Source: UBA11524 sp051883695
GTDB lineage: Bacteria; Bacillota; Clostridia; Christensenellales; Aristaeellaceae
Reading direction: 5' to 3'
NCBI GenBank assembly: GCA_051883695.1
Contig: JBJEUF010000021.1
Span: 1-64,000 of the forward strand
DNA: 64,000 nucleotides
Shown: piece after piece, positions 41,095-49,020 of the stretch
How the letters are laid out: each line of letters starts with the position of its first letter
Position numbering within the stretch: the stretch's first letter is position 1
Program-made: the position numbers and the translations under genes
The notes under the pieces: model-generated
Databases searched by the model: none
What the model saw: the letters and a program-made list of their open reading frames with translations, nothing else
What the model was told of the DNA's origin: nothing

Positions 41095-42051
41095 TCACTG
41101 CCCGAAGAGTGCGGCCTCGTACCGGGGCGTATCCGACAGGGGCAGCGAAAACAGCTGCGCGACCGCAGCGGGGTAGGTATGGGGAGAGGATTTGCGGATG
41201 GCCTTGAGCGCCTTGTCCGGGTTCTCAAAGGAGCAGGCGAGGTACTTCATGTGCTCCCGCATCCGGCTGTGCGCTTGCTCGGCGGGGTATTCGCGCAGAT
41301 AGGCGTCATAGAGCGCATCGTGGTAGGCGCGCAGCTCATCCGCCGTCGCCCGGCAGCCGCCCCGGAGCTCCCGGGACAGGGCGGGGTTTGCCAGCAGGCC
41401 GCGCCCGATCATCAGCGGCGTTCCGGGGTGGCGCGCTTCGACGGCCTCGCAGTCCCCGCGGGTGAACAGGTTCCCGTTGAAAACCAGCGGAATGCCGCAG
41501 CGCACCGCCGCGTCAAAGCAGTCCATGTGCACCTCGCCCCTGTAGAACTCGTTCCGGGTGCGGGGGTGAATGACCAGCTCCTTCAGGGGGTACTGTTTCA
41601 GGAGGGAAAGGAGCGCGGGCCATTCCTCCGGCGATGCAAAACCGATGCGCGTCTTGATGGAAACCGGCAGCGGGGAGGCGGGAAGCACCGCGTCGAGGAA
41701 GGCGCGCAGCGCATCCGGATCGCGCAGCATCCCCGCGCCGCGCCCCTTGGCGGTCACCGTGCCGGAGGGGCAGCCGGTGTTGAGGTTCACCTCGTCATAG
41801 CCCAGCTGCGCCAGCTCCCGCGCCGCCCACAGGAACAGCTCCGGATCCCGGGTCAGGAGCTGGGGAATGACCGGGATGCCTGCGTTGCCGGCCGGGGCGA
41901 TGTCCCGCAGATCCCGGGTGGTGAAAACGCGGTGGACGGACGGCGTGATAAAGGGGATGTAGTATCGGGAAACGCCGCCAAAATGCCGATGATGTACCCG
42001 TCGGAAAACCGCGCCCGTCATGCCCTCCATCGGGGCAACCCTGATGTTCAT
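41095..42051 (-). CDS. dus: tRNA-dihydrouridine synthase
   Basis: A 318-residue flavin enzyme that reduces uridine in tRNA D-loops with NADPH. It opens with IRVAPMEGMTGAVFR (FMN-binding barrel strand). The catalytic Cys lies in NLNTGCPSGTVTAKGRGAGML. VSIKTRIGF and LVIHPRTRNEFYRGEV supply the flavin Lys/His positions, and NGNLFTRGDCEA and MIGRGLLANPAL bind phosphate. ATG 42051 follows AGGAGG at six bases. It is divergent from the Gfo/Idh/MocA gene. Confidence 0.95.
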   Translation of the reverse strand: MNIRVAPMEGMTGAVFRRVHHRHFGGVSRYYIPFITPSVHRVFTTRDLRDIAPAGNAGIPVIPQLLTRDPELFLWAARELAQLGYDEVNLNTGCPSGTVTAKGRGAGMLRDPDALRAFLDAVLPASPLPVSIKTRIGFASPEEWPALLSLLKQYPLKELVIHPRTRNEFYRGEVHMDCFDAAVRCGIPLVFNGNLFTRGDCEAVEARHPGTPLMIGRGLLANPALSRELRGGCRATADELRAYHDALYDAYLREYPAEQAHSRMREHMKYLACSFENPDKALKAIRKSSPHTYPAAVAQLFSLPLSDTPRYEAALFGQ

Positions 42052-42214
42052 GAGCATCCTCCTGGCTTGTGCTGTGCTCATGATAGCATACTTTTCCCTG
42101 CAAAACAACCTTGCAGCCGTGTGCCTTCCTTTTTTATATCCGGACAGCAGGGAATCGGCGGTTTGCGGCGAATCCCATCCATCGGAAACAACGTACAGGA
42201 GGCGCCGTATTCTC

Positions 42215-43528
42215 ATGAGGAAAAAAATCACTGTGGCGATCGCGGGCCTGGGCTCCCGTGGCCTGGATACCTACGCCCGCTGCCTGGAGCGTCACCCTGA
42301 CCGGGCGGAGCTTGTCGCCGTGGCGGATATCCGTCCCGACCGGGTGGCTGTGGCGGCGGAGCGCTATCACCTGCCGGCGGACAGGTGCTTTGACAGCGTG
42401 GAAAGCCTGCTCCGTCAGCCGAAGCTGGCGGATGTGCTGTTCATCTGCACGCCCGATCATCTGCATTATCAGCCCGCCATCGACGCGCTGACGCTGGGCT
42501 ATCACCTGCTGCTGGAAAAGCCTGCCGCCCGCAGCGTTCGGGAATGCCGCCATATCGCGGAGCTGGCGCAGGAGAAGCGGCTGCACGTCATCGTCTGCCA
42601 TGTGCTGCGCTACACCGTGTTCTACCAGACGCTTCGCAGGCTCCTTGAGGAAGGCCGCGTCGGCAATGTCATGAATATCGAGGCCATCGAGCGCGTGGCT
42701 TACTGGCATCAGGCCCATTCCTTCGTGCGCGGCAACTGGCACGTCGCGGCGGACACCACGCCGATGATCCTCGCCAAGTGCTGCCATGATATGGACATGA
42801 TCCTCTATCTGACGGGCAAGCGCTGCGAGCGCGTGACCTCCTTCGGCCATCTGACCCATTTCACGGCGGAGAACATGCCCGAGGGCGCCGCAGAGCGCTG
42901 CGGAGACGACTGCCCGCATGCGGATACCTGCCCGTACAACGCCCGGCGCTACTACCTTGGCATGTACCGGAGGAACGGCGACAGCTGGCCGGTCAACGTG
43001 GTTGCGCCCGAGCCCACCGAGGAAAGGATCCTGGCCGCGCTGGATGCCGGGGAGAACGAGGCCGGGTGCGACTACGGACGCTGCGTGTACCGGATGAACA
43101 ACGATGTGGTGGATCATCAGGTGGTCAGCCTGCAGCTGGAGGACGACGTGACGGTCGCGTTCACGATGACGGCCTTCACGGCTACGGGCGGACGGTGTAT
43201 GCGCATCTGCGGCACGGCGGGCGAAATCTGGGCGGATATGGAGCGCAATGTGATCCGCGTGCAGGCGTTCGGGCAGGTTGGCGCAAAGGCGGCGGAGGAG
43301 ATTGACGTCAGGAAGCTGACGAGCGATTTCTCCGGGCATGGCGGCGGCGACGCGAGGATGGTGGCGGATTATCTGGATCTGCTGGAGGGCAAGGGCATGT
43401 CCGCGGCGCTGACGACGATTGACAGGAGCGTGGAGAGTCACTATGTCGCGCTGGCAGCGGAGGAATCGCGCCTGCGCGGCGGACAGATGATCCGACTCGA
43501 CGATTATGTTTCATGCGGAGCCAACTGA
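42215..43528 (+). CDS. Gfo/Idh/MocA-family NAD(P)-dependent oxidoreductase with a Cys cluster
   Basis: A 437-residue dehydrogenase of sugars or related polyols. N-terminal Rossmann motif is VAIAGLGSRG; FICTPDHLHYQPAIDAL and LLEKPAARSVRE hold the EKP signature. The catalytic-domain ILAKCCHDMDMILYL segment has the His-Asp pair. A CGDDCPHADTCPYNARRYY insertion near residue 230 contains four cysteines, a feature of one subgroup that could bind a metal. AGGAGG lies 12 bases before ATG 42215, a slightly long spacing. It sits near the GH94 and GH2 genes, suggesting glycan metabolism, but the substrate is unknown. Confidence 0.92.
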   Translation: MRKKITVAIAGLGSRGLDTYARCLERHPDRAELVAVADIRPDRVAVAAERYHLPADRCFDSVESLLRQPKLADVLFICTPDHLHYQPAIDALTLGYHLLLEKPAARSVRECRHIAELAQEKRLHVIVCHVLRYTVFYQTLRRLLEEGRVGNVMNIEAIERVAYWHQAHSFVRGNWHVAADTTPMILAKCCHDMDMILYLTGKRCERVTSFGHLTHFTAENMPEGAAERCGDDCPHADTCPYNARRYYLGMYRRNGDSWPVNVVAPEPTEERILAALDAGENEAGCDYGRCVYRMNNDVVDHQVVSLQLEDDVTVAFTMTAFTATGGRCMRICGTAGEIWADMERNVIRVQAFGQVGAKAAEEIDVRKLTSDFSGHGGGDARMVADYLDLLEGKGMSAALTTIDRSVESHYVALAAEESRLRGGQMIRLDDYVSCGAN

Positions 43529-43851
43529 GAGGAAAGCGGACGAGCCGCATCGCAAAACGGGTCCAGGGGTGAAGCCCCTGGCGCAGGTGGAGGGCTGCGG
43601 AAGCCCTCCCCGCCGGAGGCAAGCCGCATGTCCCACCTGCCCCAAAAAGAGAGCACAGGAGGCGAAGCCTCCAACCCGCCCTGCACCTTTGAGGGATTCG
43701 CCGGATGGCGAATCCCTCAAACAGCTCAAACAGCCCCAAGGAAGCCGCACCGGTCCAAGCAACTTTTCACGCCTGATCTCCCATCCGCCGCAGGAACGGT
43801 TCATGCGCTGTTCAGCCTGAAAAATGTTCTCTGTAAGCCTTTGTAAACGCA
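43529..43851. repeat. Hairpin-rich intergenic island B
   Basis: No gene. A run of short GAAG- or loop-closed palindromes, in order: CCAGGGGTGAAGCCCCTGG, GAGGGCTGCGGAAGCCCTC, GGAGGCGAAGCCTCC, and GAGGGATTCG...CGAATCCCTC. The same style of hairpin occurs in islands A and C. One may terminate the upstream oxidoreductase transcript. Confidence 0.6.
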
Positions 43852-43880
43852 TTGAAATGTTCCGTAACTTATGCTACAAT
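43852..43880 (+). promoter_or_regulatory. Sigma-A promoter of the GH94 gene
   Basis: TTGAAA at 43852-43857, a 17-base spacer, and TACAAT at 43875-43880. Confidence 0.78.
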
Positions 43881-43890
43881 GCAAAGCAGA

Positions 43891-43940
43891 GGAAAAACGT
43901 TTGCGGCACGCGCGGACGTGCGCCCTCGAAAACGTTTTCG
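43891..43940. promoter_or_regulatory. LacI/CcpA-type operators in the GH94 leader
   Basis: CGAAAACGTTTTCG at 43927-43940 is a perfect 14-bp palindrome with the central CG of LacI-family sites. A second related half-site block, GGAAAAACGTTTGCGG, starts at 43891. Both lie downstream of the promoter, fitting repression by a sugar-responsive LacI-family regulator or CcpA. Confidence 0.6.
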
Positions 43941-44007
43941 TGAAGTGCGCAGCAAAGCAGCTTCACCATACAGCCCCGACACGAAAAACGCAAGGAGGAA
44001 ATCAACC

Positions 44008-46401
44008 ATGCAGTATGGTTATTTCAATGATGCGGCGCGTGAGTACGTCATCACCGATCCGCGTACCCCCATGGCCTGGGCGAACTATCTGGGCAGCCCC
44101 GAGTACGGGGCGATTGTGACCCAGAACGCAGGCGGCTATTCCTTCGTCAAGTCCGGCGCGGCAGGCCGCATTCTGCGCTACTCCTTCAACCAGTTTGACG
44201 AGCCCGGCCGCTATGTCTACCTGCGGGACGATGAGGACGGCGATTTCTGGTCCGCGTCCTGGCGGCCTGTGGAGAAGCCGCTGGATGAATACCGCACCAT
44301 CACCCGTCACGGCACCTCCTATACGGAGATCGAGAGCGAGTACAGGGGCATCAGGTCCGCCGTGCTGTACTATGTGCCCATGGGCGCCACCCACGAGGTC
44401 TGGCGCGTGAAGGTGACGAACACCTCCGACAGGCGGCGCACCATCTCCGCCATGTCCTACTGCGAGCTGACCACCGAGAGCAACTACGAGCAGGACCTGG
44501 TCAACCTCCAGTACACCCAGTTCATCACCACCACCACCTTCCACGGCGACTGCATCGTGGAGCACATCAACCAGTTCTGCGGCGTGAACGAGCAGAAGGA
44601 GAACTGGCGCGAGCGCGTGTTTGCGCTGGCCGGCGCGCCGGTGAAGAGCTACTGCGGACGCCGCGAGAGGTTCCTGGGCATCAACCGCTTCAGCAAGCCG
44701 CAGGCCGTCGTGAGCGGCGATCTGGGCAATGTCCTCAACTTCAACGGCAACCCCTGCGGCGCGCTGCATACCCAGCTGGTGCTGGAGCCCGGCGAAACCA
44801 GAACCATTGCCTTCCTCCTCATGCAGAAGGCACCCTCTGCCGCCCGTCCCATCATCGACCGCTATGCCGACACCGAGAAGGTCGTCAACGCCGAGCTGGC
44901 GGAGCTGATCGCCTACTGGCACGGCAAGCTCTCCGGGCTGACGGTCAATACCCCCGATGCGAACTTCAACACCATGATCAACACCTGGAACGCGTTCCAG
45001 TGCTTCACCACCTTCGTGTGGAGCCGCGCGGCCAGCCTCGTGTACTGCGGTCAGCGCAACGGTCTGGGCTACCGCGATACCGTGCAGGACATCCAGGGCA
45101 TCATCCACCTCGACCCCGCGATGGCCAAGGAGCGCCTGGTGCACATGCTGTCCGCGCAGGTGCATCACGGCGGCGGTCTGCCGCTGGTGAAGTTCACCCA
45201 TAACCCCGGTCACGAGGATTCCCCCGAGGACGACAGCTATGTCCGCGCCACCGGCCATCCCCACTACCGCGCCGATGACGCCCTGTGGCTGTTCCCGACC
45301 GTGTACAAGTATATCGCCGAGACCGGCGACAAGGACTTCCTGAACGAGGTCGTGCCCTACGCCACCCATGGCGAGGACACCGTGCTGGAGCACCTCAAGC
45401 GCGCCATCGACTTCTCCATGAACCATCTGGGCGCGCACGGGATGCCCGCCGGTCTGCATGCCGACTGGAACGACTGCCTGCGCCTGGGCGCGGCGGGCGA
45501 AAGCTCCTTTGTGGCGATGCAGCTGTACTACGCCACCGTCGTGCTGGATGAGCTGATGCCCGATACCCCCGAAAACGCCGAGTACCGCAAGTACCTGCGC
45601 GGCGTGGGTGAGACGCAGAAGCGGCTCATCAACGAGCATTTCTGGGAGGACGACCGCTTCCGCCGCGGCTATTCCGAGGCGGGCGCGATCATCGGCTCCA
45701 AGAATGATCCCGAAGCCTCCATGTGGATGAATCCCCAGTGCTGGGCAGTCATCAGCCGTCTGGCTACGCCCGAGCAGGCCGAGAAGTCCATGCAGAGCGT
45801 CTATGAGCTGCTGAACACCCCCTGGGGCGTCGAGATCATGGGCCCGTGCTACAAGGAGCACGCCTTCGACGGCGCGAACATGCTGCTCTTCAACCCCACC
45901 ACCAAGGAGAACGGCGGCATCTTCTGCCAGCCCCAGGGCTGGGCGATTCTGGCGGAAGCCCTGCTGGGTCATGGCGGACGCGCGTTTGAGTACTTCACCG
46001 AGTCCTGCCCGGCGGCCTACAATGATCGCGCGGAGCTGCGCGAGATCGAGCCCTATGTGCACGGTCAGTTCATCGAGGGCCATGAATCTCCCCAGCCCGG
46101 CCGCAGCCACGTGCACTGGCTGACCGGTACCGCTTCCACCGTGATGGTGGGCTGCGTCGAGGGCATTCTGGGCCTGCGCCCCACGCCCGACGGCCTGGTC
46201 ATCAGTCCGGCTATCCCCGCAGCGTGGGACGGCTTCACCATGGACAAGACCTTCCGCGGCAAGCGCCTGCACATCACCGTGGACAACAGCGCCCACCATG
46301 AGGGCGGCGTGCAGAAGGTGCTCGTCAACGGCCGGGAGGTCAGCGGCGTGCTGACCGATGCGGTGCTCACCGACGATTGCCGGATCACTGTGGTCATGTA
46401 A
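44008..46401 (+). CDS. Glycoside phosphorylase, GH94 family (cellobiose/chitobiose phosphorylase-like)
   Basis: A 797-residue cytoplasmic inverting phosphorylase that cleaves a beta-linked disaccharide with phosphate to give a sugar 1-phosphate. The N-terminus YGYFNDAAREYVITDPRTP, then TNYLG-like WANYLG and AGGYSF, is diagnostic of GH94. The catalytic acid is Asp489 in HADWNDCL. NGLGYRDTVQD, HWLTGTAS and GLVISPAIPAAWDGF complete the pattern. Sequence alone does not separate cellobiose, laminaribiose, cellobionate or chitobiose specificity. AAGGAGG precedes ATG 44008. It has its own promoter with LacI/CcpA-type operators and a downstream terminator. Confidence 0.93.
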   Translation: MQYGYFNDAAREYVITDPRTPMAWANYLGSPEYGAIVTQNAGGYSFVKSGAAGRILRYSFNQFDEPGRYVYLRDDEDGDFWSASWRPVEKPLDEYRTITRHGTSYTEIESEYRGIRSAVLYYVPMGATHEVWRVKVTNTSDRRRTISAMSYCELTTESNYEQDLVNLQYTQFITTTTFHGDCIVEHINQFCGVNEQKENWRERVFALAGAPVKSYCGRRERFLGINRFSKPQAVVSGDLGNVLNFNGNPCGALHTQLVLEPGETRTIAFLLMQKAPSAARPIIDRYADTEKVVNAELAELIAYWHGKLSGLTVNTPDANFNTMINTWNAFQCFTTFVWSRAASLVYCGQRNGLGYRDTVQDIQGIIHLDPAMAKERLVHMLSAQVHHGGGLPLVKFTHNPGHEDSPEDDSYVRATGHPHYRADDALWLFPTVYKYIAETGDKDFLNEVVPYATHGEDTVLEHLKRAIDFSMNHLGAHGMPAGLHADWNDCLRLGAAGESSFVAMQLYYATVVLDELMPDTPENAEYRKYLRGVGETQKRLINEHFWEDDRFRRGYSEAGAIIGSKNDPEASMWMNPQCWAVISRLATPEQAEKSMQSVYELLNTPWGVEIMGPCYKEHAFDGANMLLFNPTTKENGGIFCQPQGWAILAEALLGHGGRAFEYFTESCPAAYNDRAELREIEPYVHGQFIEGHESPQPGRSHVHWLTGTASTVMVGCVEGILGLRPTPDGLVISPAIPAAWDGFTMDKTFRGKRLHITVDNSAHHEGGVQKVLVNGREVSGVLTDAVLTDDCRITVVM

Positions 46402-46408
46402 TTCTGAA

Positions 46409-46444
46409 AGCAGCGTCCCCCGCGCGAGGGACGCTGCTCTTTTT
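46409..46444 (+). terminator. Terminator of the GH94 gene
   Basis: Perfect 11-bp arms AGCAGCGTCCC (46409-46419) and its complement (46428-46438), followed by CTTTTT. Confidence 0.88.
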
Positions 46445-46479
46445 ATGGCTGCATAGGTATTCAGTATCATGCGAGGCTT

Positions 46480-46605
46480 CAAGACAGCATACCCGCAAAA
46501 CGGCCCGAAGGATTCCAAAGGGCGACCGGAAAGCCCTTTGGTCGCGTCCGCAGACGATGATTCCGCGAAGCCACAAACGGACAGCCTCATGTTCCCTGAT
46601 GGGCA
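46480..46605. repeat. Hairpin-rich intergenic island C
   Basis: CCAAAGGGC and GCCCTTTGG pair around 46515-46541. The 20 bases at 46527-46546 are the reverse complement of 40979-40998 in island A. No gene; it lies between convergent GH94 and GH2 genes. Confidence 0.6.
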
Positions 46606-46629
46606 TGGAAGGCTGTCCGTTTTGTGTGA

Positions 46630-48942
46630 TTATTCCTGCTCCAGCACGATCATGCTCCGCAGGCCGCTTCGGGTGAACGCGTACAGCGTCACCGGGCAGG
46701 GCATGGTGCCGGCGCGGACATAGACGATGGCGCGCCCGTCCTTCGTTCTGCGGTGCTTCTCCGCATAGGGCGTCAGGTCGGCAGGATGACCGTTCTCGAT
46801 GCCGAGGATGGTTGCGTCGCCGGTCAGCTGCCAGTGGATGTCCTCGTCATGGGCGGCGGTGACATGGCCTGCTTCGTCCAGCAGCGCCACCTCGATCTGG
46901 ACGATATCCTGCCCGTCGGGCTTCAGGTCCAGCTTGTCCGCCCTGAGCAGGATCCGCGACGCCGCCCCGGTGGAGGTCAGGCAATCCTCCGCGCCCTCGA
47001 CCACGGCCTTCAGCTCGCCGTCCGCATAGGGCACCTCCCATGTCGCGCGGCATTCGGTGTCGAGGGTGACCGCCTTTTTGCCGAGGGATTCGCCGTTCAG
47101 GAACAGCTCGCATTCCGGCTGATTGGTGGCGACGGAGACGTACATCCGCTGTCCGGGTTCGCCGTGCCAGCAGAAGCGCTCCCCCCAGACCCCGTGCCCT
47201 TTCTGACCGCGGTCGGGCTCCACGCTGAGCTTCACGAAGGGCTCCTTCGTCCAGAAGGCCTTGCGCATGTAGTACAGCGGCTTCTCATAGCCCGCCAGAT
47301 CAAGCAGCCCCGCCTGGGAGATGCGCACCGGCCAGCCGAGGCATTCGCCGAGGAAATCCACGCCCGTCCACAGGAACTGACCGCAGATGTAGTCGTTGTC
47401 CTTCACGGCCTGCCACGCCCTGCCGCTGTGCCCGTTCTCGCTGCCGTAGATGACCCGGCCCGGGAAGCGCCGGTGATCCTCCTCGTAGAACTGCTCCTTG
47501 TAGTTGTAGCCGGAGATGTCCAGCGCATCGGCGTAGCCCGTCCGGGTGGAGAGCTCCGGGAAGGAAAGGGCGCTGGTGACGGGACGGGTGGTATCCACCG
47601 CGTGCACGATGTCTACCAGCTCCCGGGCGATGACGGCAAGACGGCCCGCATCGGGCTTGCGGACGTCGTACATGCGCTCAGCGGCGGGCTTGTTGGCATC
47701 GTTGTTGCCCAGCACCTCGTGGAACAGCGGCGTGACATAGGGGTCGTTGGGGTAGTCGATCTCATTGCCGATGGACCACATGATGATGGACGGATGATTG
47801 CGGTCGCGCTTCACCATGCCCTCCAGATCGGCCCTGTGCCACATGGGGAAATCCTCCGCATAGCCATAGCGCTTGGGCGGATACACGTTGTGGCCCTGCC
47901 ACCACTTGTTCTTCGTGCCCTCCCATTCATCGAAGGCCTCGTCCTGCACCAGCAGGCCCAGCTCATCGCACAGGTCGAGCAGCAGCGGGTCGGGCGGATT
48001 GTGGGAGGTGCGCAGGGCGTTTGCCCCCATGGCCTTGAGCTTCCGCAGGCGGCGCTCCCAAACGGCCTTGGGCACCGCCGCGCCCAGACAGCCGCCGTCG
48101 TGGTGAACGCAGAAGCCCTTGAGCTTCATGCTCACGCCGTTGAGATAGAAGCCCGTGTCCGCGTCAAAGCGGATGGTGCGGATGCCGAAGCGCAGCGCGG
48201 TTTCATCGGTGATGCGCTCCCCGTCCAGCACGCCGCAGCGCAGCGTGTACAGGTACGGCTCGTCCACCGACCACAGATGCGCCGCCGGAACGGTCAGCAG
48301 GCATTCGCCGCGCTCGCCCTGCGTGCCGTTGGTGGCTACGACACGCCCGTCCCTGTCCTCCACATCGAAGGCTGCGCCCGTGCCGCCCAGCGTTTCGTAC
48401 CGCACGGAAAGGAGCGCAGTACCGTCCTTCGCGACCTCTTTGGTGGTGACGAACAGGCCGTCGGCGGCAAAGCAGCGCATGTCGCTGATTTCCAGCTGCA
48501 CATCGCGGTAGATGCCGCTGCCGGTGAACCAGCGGGAATCCGCGACCTCCTCATGCTCCACGCGGACGCAGATCACGTTCTCGCCCGGACGCACGAAGGC
48601 GCTGATATCGAAGGTGAAGGTGGAATAGCCGTAGGCGCGTCCGCCAAGGTAGTTGCTGTTGATCCAGACCCGGGCATGCTTGTACACGCCGCCGAAGGTG
48701 ATGCGCACGCGCTTTCCGGTCACATCCTCCGGCAGGGTGAAATGTCTGCGGTACCAGGCGGTGCCGCCGGGCAGATAGCCGGTGCCGGAGGCGTTCCGGC
48801 GGTCGAAGGGGTGCTCCACCGACCAGTCGTGGGGCAATGTGACCGTGCGCCAGGCATGGTCGTCATAGCCCATGAAATCAGCGCCGGGTTCATCGCCCGG
48901 ATGAAAACGCCAGTCAAGGTTCAAAAGCTGCTTGTGTGACAT
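46630..48942 (-). CDS. Glycoside hydrolase family 2 (beta-galactosidase-like)
   Basis: A 770-residue cytoplasmic enzyme. The sugar-binding jelly-roll (FHPGDEPG, LPHDW, GTAWYRRHFTLP) and Ig-like domain precede the TIM barrel. The acid/base is Glu394 in WSIGNEID; the nucleophile is Glu502 in IYGSENGHS. Residues RTSHNPPDP are the conserved substrate pocket. A C-terminal region resembles DUF4982 and a further Ig-like domain (VEIALLDEAGH-type sequence, GDATILGIENGHP). Galactoside is the likely substrate, but other GH2 activities are possible. AAAGGAG precedes ATG 48942. The membrane AraC regulator gene is 78 bases upstream on the same strand. Confidence 0.94.
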   Translation of the reverse strand: MSHKQLLNLDWRFHPGDEPGADFMGYDDHAWRTVTLPHDWSVEHPFDRRNASGTGYLPGGTAWYRRHFTLPEDVTGKRVRITFGGVYKHARVWINSNYLGGRAYGYSTFTFDISAFVRPGENVICVRVEHEEVADSRWFTGSGIYRDVQLEISDMRCFAADGLFVTTKEVAKDGTALLSVRYETLGGTGAAFDVEDRDGRVVATNGTQGERGECLLTVPAAHLWSVDEPYLYTLRCGVLDGERITDETALRFGIRTIRFDADTGFYLNGVSMKLKGFCVHHDGGCLGAAVPKAVWERRLRKLKAMGANALRTSHNPPDPLLLDLCDELGLLVQDEAFDEWEGTKNKWWQGHNVYPPKRYGYAEDFPMWHRADLEGMVKRDRNHPSIIMWSIGNEIDYPNDPYVTPLFHEVLGNNDANKPAAERMYDVRKPDAGRLAVIARELVDIVHAVDTTRPVTSALSFPELSTRTGYADALDISGYNYKEQFYEEDHRRFPGRVIYGSENGHSGRAWQAVKDNDYICGQFLWTGVDFLGECLGWPVRISQAGLLDLAGYEKPLYYMRKAFWTKEPFVKLSVEPDRGQKGHGVWGERFCWHGEPGQRMYVSVATNQPECELFLNGESLGKKAVTLDTECRATWEVPYADGELKAVVEGAEDCLTSTGAASRILLRADKLDLKPDGQDIVQIEVALLDEAGHVTAAHDEDIHWQLTGDATILGIENGHPADLTPYAEKHRRTKDGRAIVYVRAGTMPCPVTLYAFTRSGLRSMIVLEQE

Positions 48943-49020
48943 ATGCTTCTCCTTTAGGATGGGCTCTTAGCCCGTTGCTGTACTGTTTCGCGCTGTGCGG
49001 GCGGTTTTCCTGCCTTGTCA

